Of a DNA stretch of 51,712 nt, positions 1 to 8,575 are shown one piece after another. Positions within the stretch are counted from its first letter, which is position 1, and the number at the start of each line of letters is the position of its first letter. This DNA comes from an uncultured Sulfitobacter sp. (GTDB lineage: Bacteria; Pseudomonadota; Alphaproteobacteria; Rhodobacterales; Rhodobacteraceae). The notes under the pieces are model-generated. The model searched no databases and was not told the DNA's origin. It worked only from the letters and a program-made list of their open reading frames with translations. The stretch spans positions 1 to 51,712 of the forward strand of contig CANMZB010000025.1 in the NCBI GenBank assembly GCA_947502265.1. The letters run 5' to 3'. The position numbers and the translations under genes are program-made.

Positions 1-710
1 TGGTCACAGTCATCCTGTGATCTTATCGGGAGCTCGACCTCAGAACAGAGGGTAGCCCAATTACGCATGCTTAGGGCCGTTCGCGTTGAGCTAAGAATGG
101 GCCAGGAGGAGCCGCGCTCTACTCACGCCACTGTGGGAGGAAAACACCCGCCAAGATACTGATGTTGTTGACCTCCGGTATTTGTAGGGAAAAATGAACC
201 AACAGACCCCTCCCCCAGCAAGAAGCTGACGAATTACTTGCTGAGATATGAATAGTGATTGCTGAGCCTCAGGTGCAAAAAACGACTGTTTATTGAACGG
301 TTGGCCAAACTGAACATTGATGCACATTTAGCGAAGGTCTGAAAATTCCGCATACCCGACACTCGAGATGGAACCGATTTCACAAATTTCCTCGAGGGTG
401 AGCGTACTTTCAGACCACGGCTTCACGCCGCGCGCGCTTTTCCGGCGCGGCACCACATTCCGTCAGGGATTTAGTGAATGACAGCTCACTTTCCATATTT
501 TGCCAAGCCAGGCTCAACCGAAAGCCGAGGGGCCACCCTGATCAATCCCAGCAGGCCACCATTCTTAATCAAGAAAAAAACTGTACTTTCAGTTTCCGCC
601 GACGCCTGAACGCACCTATGTTCCACTCAAGGCGCTAAAAAGCGTCAATTCCTAAGTCGAGTGATTAAAATCCTCAATTCGGCTTCGAATTCTTCAGTGG
701 CCGCCCTTAT
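1..710. other. No recognisable gene
   Basis: About 700 bases without a convincing coding region. The only longer open stretch is on the minus strand (91-327, 78 codons). It has no clear ribosome binding site and I recognise no family in it. The sequence is AT-richer than the core of the window and reads like decayed or intergenic DNA outside the transposon remnant. Confidence 0.5.
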
Positions 711-755
711 CTTGTAGAATGGCCATTTTCTCTAAGAAAATGGCCATTCTACAAG
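711..755. repeat. Perfect 21-bp inverted repeat, 3-nt loop
   Basis: Bases 711-731 are the exact reverse complement of 735-755, separated by CTA. The arm core is GGCCATTTTCT. This would make a very stable hairpin or cruciform. There is no T-run after it, so a simple intrinsic terminator is not the best reading. It ends 2 bases before the putative transposon tip at 758. It may be the target into which the transposon inserted, since Tn5053-family elements are known to favour resolution sites, but that link is inference. Confidence 0.85.
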
Positions 756-757
756 CT

Positions 758-940
758 TGTCGGCATAACAAATGCTGTCGACGCGGGTATAGTTATGCCA
801 AGCGGATTTTCGAACTCAAAAATATACGTTCAAAATCAATAACTTGAAGACACGTCTAAATAAACACGTGTCAATTGCGCAGCCACTTTTGCCAAGGGTA
901 CGGGTATAGTTTTGCGCCGGAAATCGGGGTAAGTTTTGCC
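758..940. repeat. Transposon left end with repeated transposase sites
   Basis: The stretch begins TGTCGGCATAAC at 758, matching the TGTC-type tips of Tn5053/Tn402-like elements. Three direct copies of a roughly 16-bp motif follow: 784-799 (CGGGTATAGTTATGCC), 901-916 (CGGGTATAGTTTTGCG) and 925-940 (CGGGGTAAGTTTTGCC). A partial copy, ACTTTTGCC, lies near 885-893. The tip octamer GGCATAAC (762-769) is an inverted copy of the motif end GTTATGCC. Repeated short sites at an end are the usual layout of TniA/TnsB binding sites. The matching right end was not found in the window. Confidence 0.6.
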
Positions 941-951
941 ATAATGGGAAC

Positions 952-978
952 AAAAAAAGACCGCCCCGAAGGGCGGCC
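952..978 (-). terminator. Intrinsic terminator after tniQ
   Basis: On the minus strand a hairpin with stem CCGCCC/GGGCGG (961-966 with 971-976) and loop CGAA (plus-strand reading) is followed by a run of seven T. It lies 25 bases beyond the tniQ stop, so it would end the tniB-tniQ transcript. Confidence 0.85.
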
Positions 979-1002
979 TGAGTTTTTCGATATTGGCTTG
1001 TC

Positions 1003-2835
1003 CTAAAGGTCTTTTCGTCGGAAGACTTTTGCTTGGAGCGACTTAAACTCCATGATCGGTTCAATACCCGTCTTGCTCAACTTTAGGCCCATTGTTCTCG
1101 TAACAATGCCATACTCGGCAGCCAGGTCCTGAAGCTTGACGTATTTCTTGCGAAACCGTTCCTCCTCTTCTTTGGCGTAACAATACCGGACCGTGCCACG
1201 CGCGTTGGTAATGGTGGAAGCATTAAGGAACAGCTCCCCGTCCGTGTCACGGTTTACACGAAGGAGATCAATTGCCAGAAGCTTCAGGCCAATTAGATCA
1301 GACACGTTTTTTGGCGACAGCCCATGTCCAGCCACTTCTGCTTCAGACACCATCCGCACATTTTCAGGATCAACAAAGACTGACTTAAACCGCAGTTCTT
1401 CCGCTCCGGTTTCGACCCGAGGCAGTCGTCCTGCGAGCACAAGAGCAACGATATCCGCGACAGGCACGCGGGCGATTTCAGACGCAGCAATAACGTCAAC
1501 CATATCATCGCCTGCTGAGGCCACAGGTTGCCCCGCGCGCCTGAACCGAGCAAGAAAATCGTCAAGATCATCATTCGCAACATTCGACAATAAACCACCT
1601 GTTATCGATGGGTCGTTCCCGAGCTTGTTCAAGATACCACTTTTGACCATCATTTGTGCCTGCGTACGGTTACAGTCCAGATAATCTGGTATCTTTTTAA
1701 TGGGAGTAGAATTTGCAATCCGACGTGCCAGTGCTTCGCCGTCATTTGCGTTAAAAGTTCTTCTGCTTTCGAACTCATCAGGGTTCCCTCCGGCAAGCAG
1801 CCCCATAAAAACCAAAGCTCTATTGAGTGTCTTCGGGTGAACCCCGCTCACCTTGGATAACGTAGTCACCGTATGCCGTTTCCGTTGTAGCACAGTGGCT
1901 CCGAACAGGACCGTACCTGGCTCGACGGGCATATGATCGATAATAAAATCCCGCACGACATCCTTGATCGGACCCGGATCTTGCTTTGACGTGTTGAACT
2001 GGAGCCATTTATAAACCCCACCCAATGCTGACTGTGGGCCACCCCAGCGTTTTTCGACCGTCGCTGCTTGCACAATCTCTTCCAGCAACTGGTAAATGAC
2101 ATCGGTCCCCTGAGAGACAGCTTTCATGCCAACTGAGCCCGCTTCGTTCCATTGCTGAATTGTCATATCGTCGATGTCGGTATGGGCCCCATGGACGCGG
2201 TAGACGCCCAGCATTTCACAAGCACGCGCCGCTTGATCGATACGCTGTGCGTCCATCCAGCCGGGCCCTTCCCTGTCGGCCAGTCGGCCTACAACATATT
2301 TCTGAAGTGGCGACGCGCTTGCTGCCTCAGCGACGGCAACCTGTTCAGAAAGCTTCTGATTTGATGGTGCAACCTTATCCATGTTCTGGAATCGCTCATA
2401 GTATCCCAAATTCTTGCGCCGAGTGAGGTAGATGCCGTGGCGCGGGCAAACGCGGACAGACGAGAGCATCCAAGAAAGGCGCCCTACCCTGTCGCCATGT
2501 GCCTCCTCCGTAGCATCATCAAGTAAGCACGCTGGGCAATAAGTTGTGAATTCGCGGGTAATGAACGTGGAACCGAAGATTTCACCGTTGTAGGTCAATA
2601 GCCGTTCCCCAGCTTTCTGGGTACCACATCTCAAGATTTGCGTTTCTGAAACGCCAGTCAATTTTGACAGACGTTTCACGGCATAATCGCTAAGGTCCAT
2701 CACATCGACCTGACTGATCCGCATCAATTCCAGAAAATCTGCGCAGGTCAGGCCAGTGTGAAAACGGGCGACACGGCCACACCAGGAAACGGTCGTTTCA
2801 TCGGCATATGGAGCCAAGATGGGAAGCATGTGCAT
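1003..2835 (-). CDS. tniQ: TniQ-family transposon targeting protein
   Basis: 610-residue member of the TniQ/TnsD family. These proteins recognise the insertion target and connect it to the TniB/TnsC ATPase and the transposase. The N-terminal region carries a zinc-finger pattern: CPAC near residues 100-103 and CPRH near 130-133, in the context TTYCPACLLD ... SVRVCPRHGIYL. The rest is long, with no clear catalytic motif. The frame is open upstream into tniB, but that extension would overlap tniB by over 200 bases. I start at the ATG at 2835, 4 bases after the tniB stop, which implies translational coupling. A terminator follows at 952-978. Family assignment is good; what target it recognises cannot be told. 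Confidence 0.82.
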   Translation of the reverse strand: MHMLPILAPYADETTVSWCGRVARFHTGLTCADFLELMRISQVDVMDLSDYAVKRLSKLTGVSETQILRCGTQKAGERLLTYNGEIFGSTFITREFTTYCPACLLDDATEEAHGDRVGRLSWMLSSVRVCPRHGIYLTRRKNLGYYERFQNMDKVAPSNQKLSEQVAVAEAASASPLQKYVVGRLADREGPGWMDAQRIDQAARACEMLGVYRVHGAHTDIDDMTIQQWNEAGSVGMKAVSQGTDVIYQLLEEIVQAATVEKRWGGPQSALGGVYKWLQFNTSKQDPGPIKDVVRDFIIDHMPVEPGTVLFGATVLQRKRHTVTTLSKVSGVHPKTLNRALVFMGLLAGGNPDEFESRRTFNANDGEALARRIANSTPIKKIPDYLDCNRTQAQMMVKSGILNKLGNDPSITGGLLSNVANDDLDDFLARFRRAGQPVASAGDDMVDVIAASEIARVPVADIVALVLAGRLPRVETGAEELRFKSVFVDPENVRMVSEAEVAGHGLSPKNVSDLIGLKLLAIDLLRVNRDTDGELFLNASTITNARGTVRYCYAKEEEERFRKKYVKLQDLAAEYGIVTRTMGLKLSKTGIEPIMEFKSLQAKVFRRKDL

Positions 2836-2839
2836 GAGC

Positions 2840-3832
2840 TCAGACCTTCTCCAGCTTTTTCTTCTGTCGCTTTGTACGCGCCTCGTCGTATTCCTCCGCA
2901 CCCGCGTCGAGCGGGATCGAAAGCCAGTGATCGCTAAGAAAAACATTAGCACTGGGATCGCAACCTTCCTGCATAGCCCAGGCTTCGGCAAAGTGATCAA
3001 CAGTGAGGATTTTATCCTCCTCCCACAGCGCACATTCGATGGCATTGATGATCGTATCTATACCACGCCCGAAGCGGTGACGGCTTGCGGTAATCAAGCG
3101 CGCCATAACATCGGCATTGACGCGAGCCTTGATTGCGGCCTCTTCGCAGTAGTACTCAACCAGAGAGATCAAACCAACTTCGTCAACGCCATGCTGAAGG
3201 TTAGAAGGCACAATCTTGGTAAATCGTCGCGAAACCTGTGGATCTAATGCGGCGACCTCTGCCAAGCGATCTGTCCCACTCAAAATGGGAATAACCGCAT
3301 GTTCGCCTTGCATGAGGGATTTGATCATCCGCAAAGAGGTTTCCGTATCACTGGCCGAACGCGCCATGATGAGATCCTGTGCTTCATCTAACCAAAGGAC
3401 ACGAATCCCGGCGATAGCCAATCGCTGACTAACCGTCTTCCAGATGTCCCATAATTTCGCATTTTTCGATACAGTTTCCACGCCCAAAGCGCCGAGGATC
3501 GTCAAGCCAACGCTTTTCAATGTTGCGGGGCTCGGCACCTGAATTTCAAGGTATCGTGGTGCACCCGTATCGGGATTGTGTGCCAAAAATTGTGCTTCCT
3601 GAAGCATGGTGCGCACCGCGGTTGTTTTGCCGCCACCTGGCTTTTCAATGAGGATTACGCCTCGAGTTTCCTGCCCCGCGGTGTAGCGGCAAGGTACTGA
3701 GGTCATTTCCCCCGAGCTATCGACTTCGAACAAACGATAGAGATGTTTCTTGAGCTCGCGATCGCGTTCGGATGGAATATGGATTTCGCGCAGTTTCTGG
3801 ATTTGCGCAGCGGCTGAGGTTGTAAACTCCAT
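2840..3832 (-). CDS. tniB: TniB/TnsC-family AAA+ ATPase
   Basis: 330-residue AAA+ ATPase of the TniB family, the regulator that links target recognition (TniQ) to the transposase (TniA). Visible motifs are a Walker A-like stretch KPGGGKTT (64-71), Walker B VLWLDEAQD (145-153), the sensor-like ILSGTDRL (183-190), and RRF (202-204) as a possible arginine finger. The position normally held by the first glycine of Walker A is Glu (E63). The ATG at 3832 follows GGGAG with good spacing. The gene runs directly into tniQ. In Tn5053/Tn6022-type elements tniA lies immediately upstream; here no transposase is present. Confidence 0.85.
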   Translation of the reverse strand: MEFTTSAAAQIQKLREIHIPSERDRELKKHLYRLFEVDSSGEMTSVPCRYTAGQETRGVILIEKPGGGKTTAVRTMLQEAQFLAHNPDTGAPRYLEIQVPSPATLKSVGLTILGALGVETVSKNAKLWDIWKTVSQRLAIAGIRVLWLDEAQDLIMARSASDTETSLRMIKSLMQGEHAVIPILSGTDRLAEVAALDPQVSRRFTKIVPSNLQHGVDEVGLISLVEYYCEEAAIKARVNADVMARLITASRHRFGRGIDTIINAIECALWEEDKILTVDHFAEAWAMQEGCDPSANVFLSDHWLSIPLDAGAEEYDEARTKRQKKKLEKV

Positions 3833-3834
3833 GG

Positions 3835-3900
3835 TTATGCTCCCATTAACTGAGTTGCGGATGATGCGAGAATGCGCATATCGAAATTGTCATTGGTCAT
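3835..3900 (-). CDS. Possible 21-aa leader ORF before tniB
   Basis: A 21-codon reading frame begins at the ATG at 3900, preceded by CGGAGGA with 7-base spacing, a near-ideal ribosome binding site. It stops at 3835-3837, 2 bases before the tniB start. The peptide begins MTNDNFDMRI. The same frame stays open upstream to about 3950, so it could instead be the decayed C-terminus of a lost tniA. No similarity is recognised. Leader peptide, transposase remnant and chance are all possible. Confidence 0.3.
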   Translation of the reverse strand: MTNDNFDMRILASSATQLMGA

Positions 3901-4009
3901 TTTGAGGTCCTCCGAAGGGATGTATTTGCACGAGGTCGGCCCCCAAACTTTGGCGGGTAACCGGTTCGTATTCGGAATGTGCGTTCATTGTTCTCACGGC
4001 GATAACGCC

Positions 4010-4032
4010 CCTGACGCTACGTCAGGTTTTTT
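4010..4032 (+). terminator. Orphan plus-strand intrinsic terminator
   Basis: Stem CCTGACG (4010-4016), loop CTA and stem CGTCAGG (4020-4026) are followed by six T. It is a good intrinsic terminator for plus-strand transcription, yet no plus-strand gene lies before it in this window. It probably belonged to a gene lost in the rearrangement that removed tniA. Confidence 0.6.
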
Positions 4033-4393
4033 CTGCTATTCCTGTGCGTATGAGCGTTGCAAAAATTCACGCCAGGCGGGAATATAGTGCAATTGGTTCA
4101 GTAGCTTGCAGACTTCTCGCACACAAATTTTGAACAGGCCCAGTTTTTGAATAATCTTGGCAACTTCCAACTTCGGTAGCAGCCAAGTAGCCGTCTTCTG
4201 ACTTCAATGAAGAGGTTGGCCAGTTTTCTGTAAGACGAAGTGGAAACTGACTGGATGGCTGATTTTTCTTCTCGCCCATTGCAAAGATGTGATCAAAATG
4301 GCCGATCGTTGGGCATTGAACAGGATGTCCAAATGTTCTCGAGGCTACCCTTGGCGCTATGCCTCACGACTTCAGCCCGGATTCAGAACACTC
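4033..4393. other. No gene seen; transposon/cassette boundary
   Basis: Short open stretches on both strands (for example minus 4067-4279, 70 codons) lack ribosome binding sites and recognisable motifs. No inverted copy of the 758-940 end repeats was found here, so this is not an obvious right transposon end. Confidence 0.45.
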
Positions 4394-5308
4394 TTACCGG
4401 TGTAGCCTCTGCATAAGCTGACCTTCCGACAAACGATCGACAAGAAAATCCATAAAGCACCTGACTTTCGGGGTCAGAACGTTGGATTTCGGATAGATGA
4501 GCCAAAGCACTGATTGATCGTTCAAACGCCATTCGGGAAGGATTTGCATCAACGTTCCTGCTGCGAGGTCATGGGCGACGCTCCAAAGTGAGTTTATCGA
4601 AATGCCCAACCCCGCAAGCGTTGCGAGGCGTTGCGATGTGCCGTCATCAAGCACCGTTCGGCAAGTCATATTTTCAGGATCGAGGATCGCCCTTTGACCG
4701 TCTTGGTGCACGATCTCGCGAGCGGCCATGTCCGACCAAGCTAAAAACCGGTGTTCCTTCAAATCTTCTGGGGTTACAGGCACACCGAACCGATCCAGAT
4801 AGGCCGGAGATGCGCAAAGCACACGACTGTCGTCAGACAGCTTTCGGCCCAGAAGGCTACTGTCTTTCAACGGCGCATTCCGCAGGGCAAGATCAAAACT
4901 ACCGTCGATGATGTCGAAGCGTTTGTCGGAAAGCCGTAAATCCAGCGTAATATCCGGGTAGCGGTTTTGAAATTCAGGTAACAGCGGAATGATATGGAGT
5001 TGTGCAAAGCTGCTGGGGGCTGCAAACCGCAAAATGCCACTGGGCCTGAGCGTATCCTCCCCTAATGCGGCACGACCTGCCTCTGCCTGCGCGATTATTT
5101 CGCGTGCATAAGGGAGGAATGCCGCACCATCTTGGCTCAGCGAAACCTTACGTGTCGTTCTATGGAGCAGTTCGACCCCCAGTTCCTTTTCAAGCTTTGC
5201 CAGGCGATTGCTGGACATGGCAGGCGCGAGGCCAAGGTCGCGGCCTGCCGCAGTGATGTTGAGCCGCTCGGCAGCGGTGACAAAAAGGCGAAGAGTGTCT
5301 GTGTCCAT
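4394..5308 (-). CDS. LysR-family transcriptional regulator
   Basis: 304-residue LysR-type regulator. The N-terminal winged helix-turn-helix (about residues 1-60) carries the usual LNITAAGRDLGLAPAMSSN recognition helix region. It is followed by a periplasmic-binding-protein-like effector domain (about 90-295) with the typical FGVPVTPEDLKEHR stretch. It is divergent from the MDR oxidoreductase gene at 5417, with a 108-base shared spacer containing a dyad, so it most likely controls the 5417-8569 redox genes and itself. The members that repress or activate quinone reductase/SDR cassettes respond to electrophiles or quinones in known cases; the effector here is unknown. Confidence 0.9.
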   Translation of the reverse strand: MDTDTLRLFVTAAERLNITAAGRDLGLAPAMSSNRLAKLEKELGVELLHRTTRKVSLSQDGAAFLPYAREIIAQAEAGRAALGEDTLRPSGILRFAAPSSFAQLHIIPLLPEFQNRYPDITLDLRLSDKRFDIIDGSFDLALRNAPLKDSSLLGRKLSDDSRVLCASPAYLDRFGVPVTPEDLKEHRFLAWSDMAAREIVHQDGQRAILDPENMTCRTVLDDGTSQRLATLAGLGISINSLWSVAHDLAAGTLMQILPEWRLNDQSVLWLIYPKSNVLTPKVRCFMDFLVDRLSEGQLMQRLHR

Positions 5309-5313
5309 GCTGT

Positions 5314-5342
5314 TTCATTATATCGAAAATCGGAATTATGAA
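5314..5342. promoter_or_regulatory. Candidate LysR operator dyad
   Basis: TTCATTAT (5314-5321) and ATTATGAA (5335-5342) are inverted copies with one mismatch, centred in the spacer between the lysR gene and the divergent MDR gene. Spacing and AT-rich arms fit a LysR-type site. Assignment is inference from position. Confidence 0.5.
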
Positions 5343-5416
5343 ACCAAATATACGCTGTTTCTATAATTTTTGGCGATGGTATTTAGCTTACTGAAACCGC
5401 ACATAGGAGCAGGACA

Positions 5417-6427
5417 ATGAAAGCAATCGGATATACGCAAGCTGGCCCAATTGACGGCAATGGCGCGTTGCAAATGATGGATGTTGCCAAGCCGCAAGTC
5501 GGCCCGCATGACCTTTTGGTTGCGGTCAAGGGCATCTCGATGAACCCCGTAGACGTCAAGCTGCGCGAAGTCCGTCCGCCTGAAGGTCCCACGAGCGTGT
5601 TGGGATATGACGCCGCAGGAACCGTTGTCGAAATCGGGTCTGACGTGACGGGCTATGCGGCTGGCGATGATGTATTTTATGCAGGTGATGTGACCCGCGC
5701 GGGCACGAACGCAGAACTGCACGCAGTTGATGAACGTATCGTCGGGAAGAAGCCAGCAACGCTCGACTTTACCGAAAGTGCGGGTCTTCCCCTAACGTCC
5801 ATCACCGCTTGGGAAATGCTATTTGATGCCTTCAGTGTGACCGAAGGCGGTGGCGCGGGGCAAAGCCTATTGGTCATCGGCGGTGCTGGTGGTGTGGGCT
5901 CCATGCTGATCCAACTGGCCAAAACGCTAACCAATCTGACCGTCATCGCGACCGCCTCCCGTCCCGAGACCCAAGACTGGGTACGCAAGATGGGCGCAGA
6001 TCATGTGATTGATCACCGTGGCGATTTGGCGGCGCAGCTTAATGACCTTGAGCAGACGCCGACTTATGTTGCAGCTTTGACGGCTACTGATCAGCACTGG
6101 TCTGCGATCATGAACCTGATTGCCCCGCGTGGACACATCGCGCTGATCGACGATCCGCAGAGCATAAACATCACGGATGCAAAGCCAAAGGCCCTGACGA
6201 TTTCGTGGGAATTCATGTTCACACGGTCGATGTTCAACACCGCTGACATCGCCGTCCAACGTGATCTTTTGAACCGCGTGTCCGCTATGATCGACGCGGG
6301 AACGCTGCAATCCACCGTTACGGAACGCGCCGATGTGCTGACTGTCGAAACGATGACTGACGCGCACAAACGCCAAGAAAGTGGTCGCGTGATCGGCAAG
6401 CAGGTTCTTCCTGGTTTGTCCGCGTAA
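5417..6427 (+). CDS. Zinc-less MDR / quinone-oxidoreductase-like protein
   Basis: 336-residue medium-chain dehydrogenase/reductase of the zinc-binding-alcohol-dehydrogenase-like (ZADH/QorB) group, predicted to reduce quinones or enones with NADPH. Features: an N-terminal GroES-like domain with [10 protein letters not shown] and [12 protein letters not shown], then a Rossmann domain with [17 protein letters not shown] (about residues 153-169). The structural-zinc cysteine cluster of true alcohol dehydrogenases is not seen. The ATG at 5417 follows AGGAG. First gene of the divergently transcribed cassette; DUF1330 and LLM genes follow closely. Substrate cannot be named. Confidence 0.85.
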   Translation: MKAIGYTQAGPIDGNGALQMMDVAKPQVGPHDLLVAVKGISMNPVDVKLREVRPPEGPTSVLGYDAAGTVVEIGSDVTGYAAGDDVFYAGDVTRAGTNAELHAVDERIVGKKPATLDFTESAGLPLTSITAWEMLFDAFSVTEGGGAGQSLLVIGGAGGVGSMLIQLAKTLTNLTVIATASRPETQDWVRKMGADHVIDHRGDLAAQLNDLEQTPTYVAALTATDQHWSAIMNLIAPRGHIALIDDPQSINITDAKPKALTISWEFMFTRSMFNTADIAVQRDLLNRVSAMIDAGTLQSTVTERADVLTVETMTDAHKRQESGRVIGKQVLPGLSA

Positions 6428-6449
6428 CTTTGGAAAAAAGGAAGTAATT

Positions 6450-6752
6450 ATGACTTACTACTCGGTACTTGATGTGACCCCCACCAGCGAAGACTGGATT
6501 CCTGACTACCTGCCGGCGGCGAATGCCCGTGTTGCGGCCCACGGCGGGCGCTACATCGCCCGCACAGCCAACCACGAACAAGTCGAAGGCTCCCCCCAAG
6601 AGGCCGGATTGCGTATCATCATCGAATGGCCGTCCAAAGACGCCGCAGAGGCCTTTATGGCGGACGACGAATATGCGCCGCACCTCGCGGAGCGGACCAA
6701 AGGCTCTGTCAGCCATCACTACTTGATCGCGGGCAAAGACGACCTTGCCTAA
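6450..6752 (+). CDS. DUF1330 family protein
   Basis: 100-residue single-domain protein of the DUF1330 (dimeric alpha-beta barrel) type. Typical stretches are YLPAANARVAAHGGRYIAR and a central IIEWPSKDAAEAF. Start follows AAAGGAAG. It sits 22 bases after the MDR gene and shares its likely transcript. The fold is shared with monooxygenases and stress proteins, but no reaction is established for the family. Confidence 0.85.
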   Translation: MTYYSVLDVTPTSEDWIPDYLPAANARVAAHGGRYIARTANHEQVEGSPQEAGLRIIIEWPSKDAAEAFMADDEYAPHLAERTKGSVSHHYLIAGKDDLA

Positions 6753-6763
6753 TACTGCTGCGT

Positions 6764-6781
6764 CGCCCCGTCAAAGGGGCG
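6764..6781. repeat. Intergenic hairpin
   Basis: CGCCCC (6764-6769) and GGGGCG (6776-6781) with loop GTCAAA, between DUF1330 and the LLM oxidoreductase. No T-run follows, so it is more likely an mRNA stability or partial attenuation element than a full terminator. Confidence 0.5.
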
Positions 6782-6804
6782 GCACACATCACGGGAGACC
6801 TCAA

Positions 6805-7767
6805 GTGCGCGACGAGACCAATACCGCCTTTCCGCAAATCAATCGTGGCTTTGATGCGACGTTTCAGAACGGCCAACTCAGCCTCGGTCTGGTCGTGCCG
6901 ATCGCACAATACGGGCACAGCCCCGTGCCGGATATGTCTGACCACCTGCGCCGAGTAAAACAAGCCGAGACGCTTGGCTTCAAGGCTGTCTGGTTGCGCG
7001 ACGTACCGTTCAACGTACCCAGCTTTGGGGACGCGGGGCAGCTTTTCGATCCGTTCACCTATCTTGGATTTTTGGCCGGCCAAACTTCGGAGATTGCCTT
7101 GGGCGTTGCCAGCATTGTCCTGCCCCTGCGCCACCCCGCGCACGTGGCCAAATCCGCCGCGACCGCCGATGTGCTGTCAGGCGGACGGTTGATCCTCGGC
7201 GTAGCCTCTGGTGATCGCCCCGAAGAGTATCCGGCCATGAACGAAAACTTCGATGCACGCGGCGATGCATTCCGTGAGAGCTTTGAATACATCCGAGCAA
7301 TGGGGCAAACGGTACCGCAGGTCAGCAACGGCTTTGGCTCGGTAAACGCGCCCGTCGATATGCTACCAAAACCTGCCGGAACAAAACTGCCGCTTTTGAT
7401 CACAGGATCAAGCCGCCAATCCCCCGACTGGATTGCAGAGAATGGCGACGGCTGGATGACCTACCCACGCCCCGGCGTGGCGCAAGACCGCGTTCTGCAA
7501 GACTGGCGCGAAACCTTGTTACGACTTGGGCAGCCACCGAAGCCGGTATTGCAACCATTATATATCGATCTGGCCGAAGACCCCGATGAGGCTTCAAGCC
7601 CGATCCATCTCGGCTTTCGCTCCGGCCATCGCCCGCTGATGCGCTACTTAAAGCAACTCGAAGAGATCGGCGTAAACCACGTCGCTCTGAACCTGCGGTT
7701 TAGTACCGGCCCCATTGAAGATACGCTCGAACAACTTGCCGAGCATGTTTTGCCAACTTTCAGTTAA
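6805..7767 (+). CDS. LLM-class flavin-dependent oxidoreductase
   Basis: 320-residue luciferase-like monooxygenase, of the BA3436-type subgroup by its signature phrases INRGFDATF, LGFKAVWLRDVPF, PSFGDAGQLFDPFTYLG and VLSGGRLILGVASGDRP. These enzymes use reduced FMN or F420; in this group the substrate is unknown. I choose the GTG at 6805, preceded by GGGAG, because homologues begin near the INRGF stretch; an in-frame start at 6745 would overlap DUF1330. Probably co-transcribed with the genes on both sides and supplied with reduced flavin by a partner reductase elsewhere. Confidence 0.85.
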   Translation: MRDETNTAFPQINRGFDATFQNGQLSLGLVVPIAQYGHSPVPDMSDHLRRVKQAETLGFKAVWLRDVPFNVPSFGDAGQLFDPFTYLGFLAGQTSEIALGVASIVLPLRHPAHVAKSAATADVLSGGRLILGVASGDRPEEYPAMNENFDARGDAFRESFEYIRAMGQTVPQVSNGFGSVNAPVDMLPKPAGTKLPLLITGSSRQSPDWIAENGDGWMTYPRPGVAQDRVLQDWRETLLRLGQPPKPVLQPLYIDLAEDPDEASSPIHLGFRSGHRPLMRYLKQLEEIGVNHVALNLRFSTGPIEDTLEQLAEHVLPTFS

Positions 7768-7777
7768 GGAAACTAAA

Positions 7778-8569
7778 ATGACAAAGACCATCCTGATCAC
7801 CGGCGCAACCGACGGAATTGGCCGTGCCACCGCTTTGGCCCTTGCAGCCCAAGGGCACCGCATGATCGTTCACGGGCGCAGTGCTGAGAAACTGAATGCT
7901 TTGGCGCAAGAGATTGGCGGCGATGTCACGACTGTTCAGGCCGATATGTCCGATCTATCGCAGGTCGCTGAAATGGCGCGCGATCTCAAGAACAGCAACG
8001 ACAGAATCGACATTGTGATCAACAACGCGGGCGTGTTCAAAGTGCCCGAACCACTTACGCGCGATGGTTTGGATGTCCGATTTGTAGTGAACACATATGC
8101 GCCTGCGCTCCTCTCTGACCTCTTGCTGTCCATCATGCCGAACGACGGGCGATTGGTGCATCTATCGTCAGCCGCGCAAGCCCCCGTCGACGTTGATGCA
8201 ATGCAGGGCAAGCGACGCCTGAACGACATGGAGGCCTATGCGCAAAGCAAACTGGCGCTGACAATGTGGAGCCAGGATTTCTCGGCACAGCATCCCGACG
8301 GACCGCTGTCGGTGGCCGTAAATCCGGGGTCTCTACTGGCCACGAAGATGGTGCGTGAGGGCTTTGGCACCGCCGGAAATGATCTGAACATCGGCGTTGA
8401 TATCCTGTCCCGTGCGGCGCTTTCGGATGAATTTTCAGATGCGTCGGGTCGGTATTTTGACAATGACTCTGGTGCATTTGCAGCGCCACACATCGATGCG
8501 GCTGATGCGGACAAAGTCGCAAAGGTTATTGCCGCGATTGATGGAGAGATTAAAGGTGCGCTTACATAG
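7778..8569 (+). CDS. Short-chain dehydrogenase/reductase
   Basis: 263-residue classical SDR. It has the cofactor motif TGATDGIG (about residues 8-15), NNAG, a catalytic Ser in LSSAAQ and the YAQSK (YxxxK) active site. The HGRS stretch after strand 2 suggests NADP preference. The ATG at 7778 follows AAGGA and begins MTKTILITG as expected for the family. Last gene of the lysR-divergent cassette; ends 7 bases before the convergent second lysR. Confidence 0.88.
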   Translation: MTKTILITGATDGIGRATALALAAQGHRMIVHGRSAEKLNALAQEIGGDVTTVQADMSDLSQVAEMARDLKNSNDRIDIVINNAGVFKVPEPLTRDGLDVRFVVNTYAPALLSDLLLSIMPNDGRLVHLSSAAQAPVDVDAMQGKRRLNDMEAYAQSKLALTMWSQDFSAQHPDGPLSVAVNPGSLLATKMVREGFGTAGNDLNIGVDILSRAALSDEFSDASGRYFDNDSGAFAAPHIDAADADKVAKVIAAIDGEIKGALT

Positions 8570-8575
8570 AGACGG

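Noticed and set aside
2836..3045. Longer tniQ start at 3045
   Set aside because: It would overlap tniB by about 200 bases and the extra residues look non-coding; the ATG at 2835 is 4 bases after the tniB stop.
3872..4087. 71-codon plus-strand frame with paired CxxC motifs (CVHC, CYSC)
   Set aside because: It looks like a small zinc ribbon, but a strong intrinsic terminator (4010-4032) lies inside it, there is no good ribosome binding site, and it overlaps the tniB upstream region. Probably chance.
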